Part shown: positions 8,255-10,412 of the stretch, one piece after another
Position numbering within the stretch: position 1 is the stretch's first letter
Layout of the letters: each line of letters starts with the position of its first letter
Source of the DNA: Chloroflexi bacterium RBG_16_72_14
GTDB taxonomy: Bacteria; Chloroflexota; Limnocylindria; Limnocylindrales; CSP1-4
Direction of reading: 5' to 3'
Assembly (NCBI GenBank): GCA_001797035.1
Contig: MGOE01000015.1
Location: 4,119 to 14,530, forward strand
DNA: 10,412 nucleotides
Program-made: the position numbers and the translations under genes
Notes under the pieces: model-generated
The model's database searches: none
Told to the model about the DNA's origin: nothing
Seen by the model: the letters and a program-made list of their open reading frames with translations, nothing else

Positions 8255-9986
8255 CCGGCGGCGCCCGCGAGACGACGACGACCGACGCCCACGAGACGGC
8301 GGCGACCGGGGACATCGAGACGACGACCGGCGGCCGCGCGGCGACGGCGAGCGCCCCGCGTGGCACGGCCCTGGCCGATCAGCCGGAACCGGCCGGCGGC
8401 CCGGCGGACCCCGACCCGGCGGACCCCGACCCGGCACCCCGGGCGGCCGTGGCCCCGGTGGCCCGCGGCCGGGCTATCCGGGTGGCAACCGGGCCGGACG
8501 ACCTCCGGGCGGCGGAGGGCCCCCGGCCGAGCGTGGCGCCCAGGGCGGCCTCGGATTCCGCGACGATCGGTCGCTCGAACGTGGGCACCCGGTCGACGAC
8601 GCGCGCCGGGGCGCCGGGCCACGCCCCGTTCCCCCCGGCGACCGTCCGTACGAGCGCCCTCGAGGGCCGTGGACGGGCAGTGACCGGCCGTACGAGCGGC
8701 CTCGACGCCCATGGGACGGCGGCGACCGAGCCCCCGGCCCGCGCCCGCAGCCCCGCTACCCGGAGGACACGCGGCCCGAGCGGCCCGGACCCGGGCCGCG
8801 CCCCGGCCGCAGGTTCCCGGACGACTCGCGCCCCGGTGCCGGCCACCCCGACCGCCCGGACCGCCCCTGGACGCCCCGTCCGCCGCGACCCTGGGAGCAG
8901 GACCGAGACCCTGGCCGCCGCGGGTTCGCCAGCCGCGCCGGCCGCCCCGCGAGCCCGGTGGCCGAGGTTCCGCAGCTGGCGGAGGACGAGGAGCTGGTCG
9001 CGGGCCGCCGGCCGGTCGAAGAGGCCTTCGTCGCCCGTCGCGAGGCGCGCCGTCTGCTCGTTGTGCCGCAGCGCCGGCTGGCGCTCGAAAAGCTCGTGCT
9101 CCATGCCACGAGCCTGCGGATCCCGGTCGTCGAGATCGAGGGCGGGTCGCTGACCGCGATCGCGGGCTTCGACGGGCACCAGGGGATCGCGCTCGTCGTC
9201 GCGCCTCGGCAGTGGGCAGGCCTCGACGACATCCTTGCCCTGGCCGCACAGCGAGACGAGCCACCGCTCCTGCTGGTGCTGGACTCGCTCGAGGATCCCC
9301 AGAACGTCGGCACGCTGCTGCGCAGCGCGGAGGCGTCCGGGGTCCACGGCGCGGTGTTCCCAACGCGACGCCAGGCCCCCCTGACACCGGCTGCCGTCAA
9401 GGCGTCGGCAGGTGCCGTGGAGCACCTCCGCCTGGCTCCCGTGGACGACCTGCCGGGCGCCCTCGCGGACCTCCACGCCCGGGGGCTGCGGATCGTGGGC
9501 GCGGACGGCGACGCGTCGCTGACCGCACGCGAGGCGGACCTGCGGGGCCCGATCGCGATCGTCGTGGGCAGCGAGGGCCGCGGCCTTGGGCCGGTCGTGC
9601 GGCGTCGCTGCGACCTCCTGGTCCGAATCCCGATGCACGGGCGGATCGAGTCGCTCAACGCGTCGGTGGCGGGCTCGATCCTGCTGTACGAGGCCGCCGC
9701 CCAGCGCGGCACGGAGGAGCGCCCGCCCGGGCCGGCGCCAGAGCCCGCGCCCCCCGACCCGGAGGCCGCGTCCGAGCCACCCGCACCCGCGACAGCGTCC
9801 CCTGCGTCAGCCGGGGTCCGGCGTTCCCGCAAGGCCGCGCCGCCCGCCCCCGTGCCGGCCGCGGATGCCGCCGACACCGGGGACGAGGCCCTGCTCCCCG
9901 GCGCCCCGGACGCTCCGGCCGACGCCCCGCTGGACGCTCCGGCAGACGCTCCGCTGGACGCTCCGGCCGGCGCCCCGGAGGTTTGA
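8247..9986 (+). CDS. rlmB: RlmB/TrmH-type 23S rRNA 2'-O-methyltransferase with long disordered extensions
   Basis: The conserved core (about 245-490) is a SPOUT 2'-O-ribose methyltransferase. A substrate-binding domain starts at LVAGRRPVEEAF. SpoU motif 1 is LDSLEDPQNVGTLLRSAE (345-362, N353, R359), motif 2 VVGSEGRGLG (about 439-448) and motif 3 IPMHGRIESLNASVA (461-475, N471). RlmB methylates a guanosine in the 23S rRNA peptidyl-transferase region; close paralogues (TrmH, TsnR) are alternatives. Unusually, about 243 residues rich in R, G, P and D precede the core, with GGPRP and DRPYERPR repeats. A tail of about 90 residues rich in P, A, D and E follows, ending in DAPADAPL repeats. Typical RlmB has about 250 residues. 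The GTG at 8247 has a weak GGTGA 6 nt upstream and overlaps cysS by 8 nt. An in-frame GTG at 8958 would encode the core without the N-extension. The long form is favoured because its internal repeats vary at synonymous positions. Confidence 0.9.
   Translation: MADRRRPRDDDDRRPRDGGDRGHRDDDRRPRGDGERPAWHGPGRSAGTGRRPGGPRPGGPRPGTPGGRGPGGPRPGYPGGNRAGRPPGGGGPPAERGAQGGLGFRDDRSLERGHPVDDARRGAGPRPVPPGDRPYERPRGPWTGSDRPYERPRRPWDGGDRAPGPRPQPRYPEDTRPERPGPGPRPGRRFPDDSRPGAGHPDRPDRPWTPRPPRPWEQDRDPGRRGFASRAGRPASPVAEVPQLAEDEELVAGRRPVEEAFVARREARRLLVVPQRRLALEKLVLHATSLRIPVVEIEGGSLTAIAGFDGHQGIALVVAPRQWAGLDDILALAAQRDEPPLLLVLDSLEDPQNVGTLLRSAEASGVHGAVFPTRRQAPLTPAAVKASAGAVEHLRLAPVDDLPGALADLHARGLRIVGADGDASLTAREADLRGPIAIVVGSEGRGLGPVVRRRCDLLVRIPMHGRIESLNASVAGSILLYEAAAQRGTEERPPGPAPEPAPPDPEAASEPPAPATASPASAGVRRSRKAAPPAPVPAADAADTGDEALLPGAPDAPADAPLDAPADAPLDAPAGAPEV
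8403..8432 (+). repeat. 15-bp tandem duplication encoding GGPRP
   Basis: Two exact 15-bp units lie at 8403-8417 and 8418-8432, each encoding GGPRP. A third GGPRP, at residues 71-75 of the methyltransferase, uses different codons. The repeats belong to its RGG-like N-terminal extension. Confidence 0.85.
8640..8714 (+). repeat. Two DRPYERPR-x-PW protein repeats with synonymous divergence
   Basis: The segments 8640-8672 and 8682-8714 encode DRPYERPRGPW and DRPYERPRRPW, at residues 132-142 and 146-156. Apart from one G/R codon, the differences are at third codon positions (for example CGT/CGG, CGC/CGG, CCG/CCA). That pattern supports this reading frame being translated and the motif being kept. 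Confidence 0.85.
9909..9976 (+). repeat. 24-bp tandem repeat encoding DAPADAPL in the methyltransferase tail
   Basis: Units at 9909-9932 and 9933-9956 each encode DAPADAPL, differing at two third positions. A partial third copy (DAPAGAP) runs to about 9976, close to the stop at 9984-9986. The tail is acidic and proline-alanine-rich and is predicted to be unstructured. Confidence 0.88.
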
Positions 9987-10011
9987 CGCCCCGGCCGTTG
10001 GGCCGTATCAT
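9983..10011 (+). promoter_or_regulatory. Sigma-70-type promoter for the tRNA-Thr/tuf unit
   Basis: TTGACG at 9983-9988 and TATCAT at 10006-10011 are separated by exactly 17 bases. Each box matches the consensus at five of six positions, the best promoter in the window. The -35 box overlaps the rlmB stop codon (9984-9986). Initiation is expected near 10018, about 38 bases before the first tRNA, consistent with a stable-RNA promoter and a processed 5' leader. Confidence 0.8.
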
Positions 10012-10055
10012 TCCCCGGCTCGCGGAGTCCTACTCTTGTTTGACGCTGCGCGCGT

Positions 10056-10131
10056 GCCGACGTAGCTCAATTGGTAGAGCAGCGGTTTTGTAAACCGCCG
10101 GTTCCGGGTTCGAGTCCCGTCGTCGGCTCCA
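10056..10131 (+). tRNA. tRNA-Thr (anticodon UGU)
   Basis: The 76 bases fold as a full cloverleaf with encoded CCA. The acceptor arms are GCCGACG and CGTCGGC, the D stem is GCTC/GAGC, and the anticodon stem is GCGGT/ACCGC with loop TTTGTAA. Anticodon TGT lies at 10089-10091 and reads ACA. The T loop is TTCGAGT. The outermost T-stem pair (C opposite U) is mismatched, a small oddity that does not exclude function. The gene is the first of the transcript that starts at the promoter just upstream. Confidence 0.97.
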
Positions 10132-10185
10132 TCGACAAGCAACGCGTCAACGGGCGCGGACCGGTCGCCGGCCCGCTCCCCGCGG

Positions 10186-10261
10186 GCCCAGATAGCTCAG
10201 CCGGCAGAGCACATCCTTGGTAAGGATGAGGTCACGGGTTCGAATCCCGTTCTGGGCTCCA
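10186..10261 (+). tRNA. tRNA-Thr (anticodon GGU)
   Basis: The 76 bases form a complete cloverleaf with encoded CCA. The acceptor arms are GCCCAGA and TCTGGGC, the D stem is GCTC/GAGC, the anticodon stem CATCC/GGATG and the T stem ACGGG/CCCGT. Anticodon GGT at 10219-10221 reads ACC and ACU. It follows the UGU isoacceptor by 54 bases with no promoter visible between, so the two are probably cut from one precursor that continues into tuf. Confidence 0.97.
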
Positions 10262-10287
10262 TCCCTCGCCGATCCCGGTCCATCCTC

Positions 10288-10303
10288 GGCGGTCAGCACC
10301 GCC
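10288..10303 (+). other. Small hairpin in the tuf leader
   Basis: GGCGGT at 10288-10293 pairs with ACCGCC at 10298-10303 around a CAGC loop. It lies between the second tRNA and tuf, without a T tract, so it is not a terminator. It could be an RNA-processing or stability element, or chance in GC-rich DNA. Confidence 0.3.
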
Positions 10304-10317
10304 CCAGCCATGGAGTG

Positions 10318-10324
10318 AGAAGGG
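10318..10324 (+). promoter_or_regulatory. Shine-Dalgarno site of tuf
   Basis: AGAAGGG at 10318-10324 ends four bases before the GTG at 10329. It supports that GTG as the start, and the encoded N-terminus fits EF-Tu. Confidence 0.7.
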
Positions 10325-10328
10325 TCCT

Positions 10329-10412
10329 GTGGCCAAGAAGAAGTTCGAGCGCACGAAGCCGCACGTCAACGTCGGCACGATCGGCCACATCGACCACGGC
10401 AAGACGTCGCTC
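10329..10412 (+). CDS. tuf: Elongation factor Tu, N-terminal fragment (runs off the window)
   Basis: Twenty-eight codons are visible before the window ends. The protein begins MAKKKFERTKPHVNVGTIGH, the standard EF-Tu N-terminus. It continues into the G1 P-loop GHIDHGKT at residues 19-26, where Ile replaces the more common Val of GHVDHGKT. EF-Tu is the GTPase that delivers aminoacyl-tRNA to the ribosomal A site. A GTG start with AGAAGGG upstream is clear. No separate promoter is seen in the 67 bases after the second tRNA, so tuf is probably cotranscribed with the two threonine tRNAs, as E. coli tufB is with thrU-tyrU-glyT-thrT. Confidence 0.97.
   Translation, partial: MAKKKFERTKPHVNVGTIGHIDHGKTSL

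Noticed and set aside
6284..8437. A 717-codon minus-strand frame opposite ispDF and cysS
   Set aside because: It is antisense to two conserved genes, with low-complexity composition typical of high-GC shadows and no motif.
7291..9153. A 620-codon plus-strand frame spanning cysS and the start of rlmB
   Set aside because: It is an out-of-frame reading of cysS and of the repetitive rlmB N-terminus. It has no domain, and cysS is unambiguous in its own frame.
10040..10045. A second TTGACG just before the first tRNA as another -35 box
   Set aside because: The matching -10 would fall inside the tRNA gene, where only conserved tRNA sequence is found.

Overview
The window is one dense, entirely plus-strand block of bacterial housekeeping genes in very high-GC DNA (about 70 percent by eye). 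Five of the seven identifiable starts are GTG. The order is clpC, radA, a membrane-anchored PIN-TRAM gene, an ispD-ispF fusion, cysS, an rlmB/trmH-type rRNA methyltransferase, two tRNA-Thr genes and tuf. This resembles the Firmicutes/Actinobacteria clpC-radA-(disA)-yacL-ispD-ispF-cysS-rlmB neighbourhood. Here disA is absent, ispD and ispF are fused, and tuf follows directly. Together with the ClpC N-terminus, this suggests a Chloroflexota-like lineage (possibly Limnocylindria/Ellin6529-like). That placement is inference from gene order and protein style, not a database result.

Region by region. Bases 1-414 are the tail of an unidentified gene made only of Glu/Pro/Ala/Val repeats. A perfect 12-bp hairpin at 451-477 and an extended -10-like element at 519-527 separate it from clpC (572-3049). 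radA follows 21 nt later. A 108-nt gap with a second TGCTAG-type element precedes the PIN-TRAM gene. From there the genes are nearly fused: PIN-TRAM to ispDF has a 1-nt gap, ispDF to cysS overlaps by 4 nt, and cysS to the methyltransferase overlaps by 8 nt. A good sigma-70-type promoter (TTGACG, 17 nt, TATCAT) overlaps the methyltransferase stop codon. It points into tRNA-Thr(UGU), tRNA-Thr(GGU) and tuf, an arrangement like E. coli thrU-tyrU-glyT-thrT-tufB.

Functionally the block joins protein quality control (ClpC), recombination and repair (RadA), a predicted membrane ribonuclease (PIN-TRAM), MEP-pathway isoprenoid synthesis (IspDF) and translation (CysRS, 23S rRNA methylation, Thr tRNAs, EF-Tu). 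I see no mobile element, CRISPR array, phage gene or defence system, and no convincing undescribed multi-gene system.

The most unusual items are these: the roughly 240-residue Arg/Gly/Pro/Asp-rich disordered N-terminus and repetitive acidic C-terminus on the rRNA methyltransferase; altered active-site motifs in the IspF half of the fusion; and the promoter embedded in the rlmB stop codon that drives the tRNA-tuf unit.
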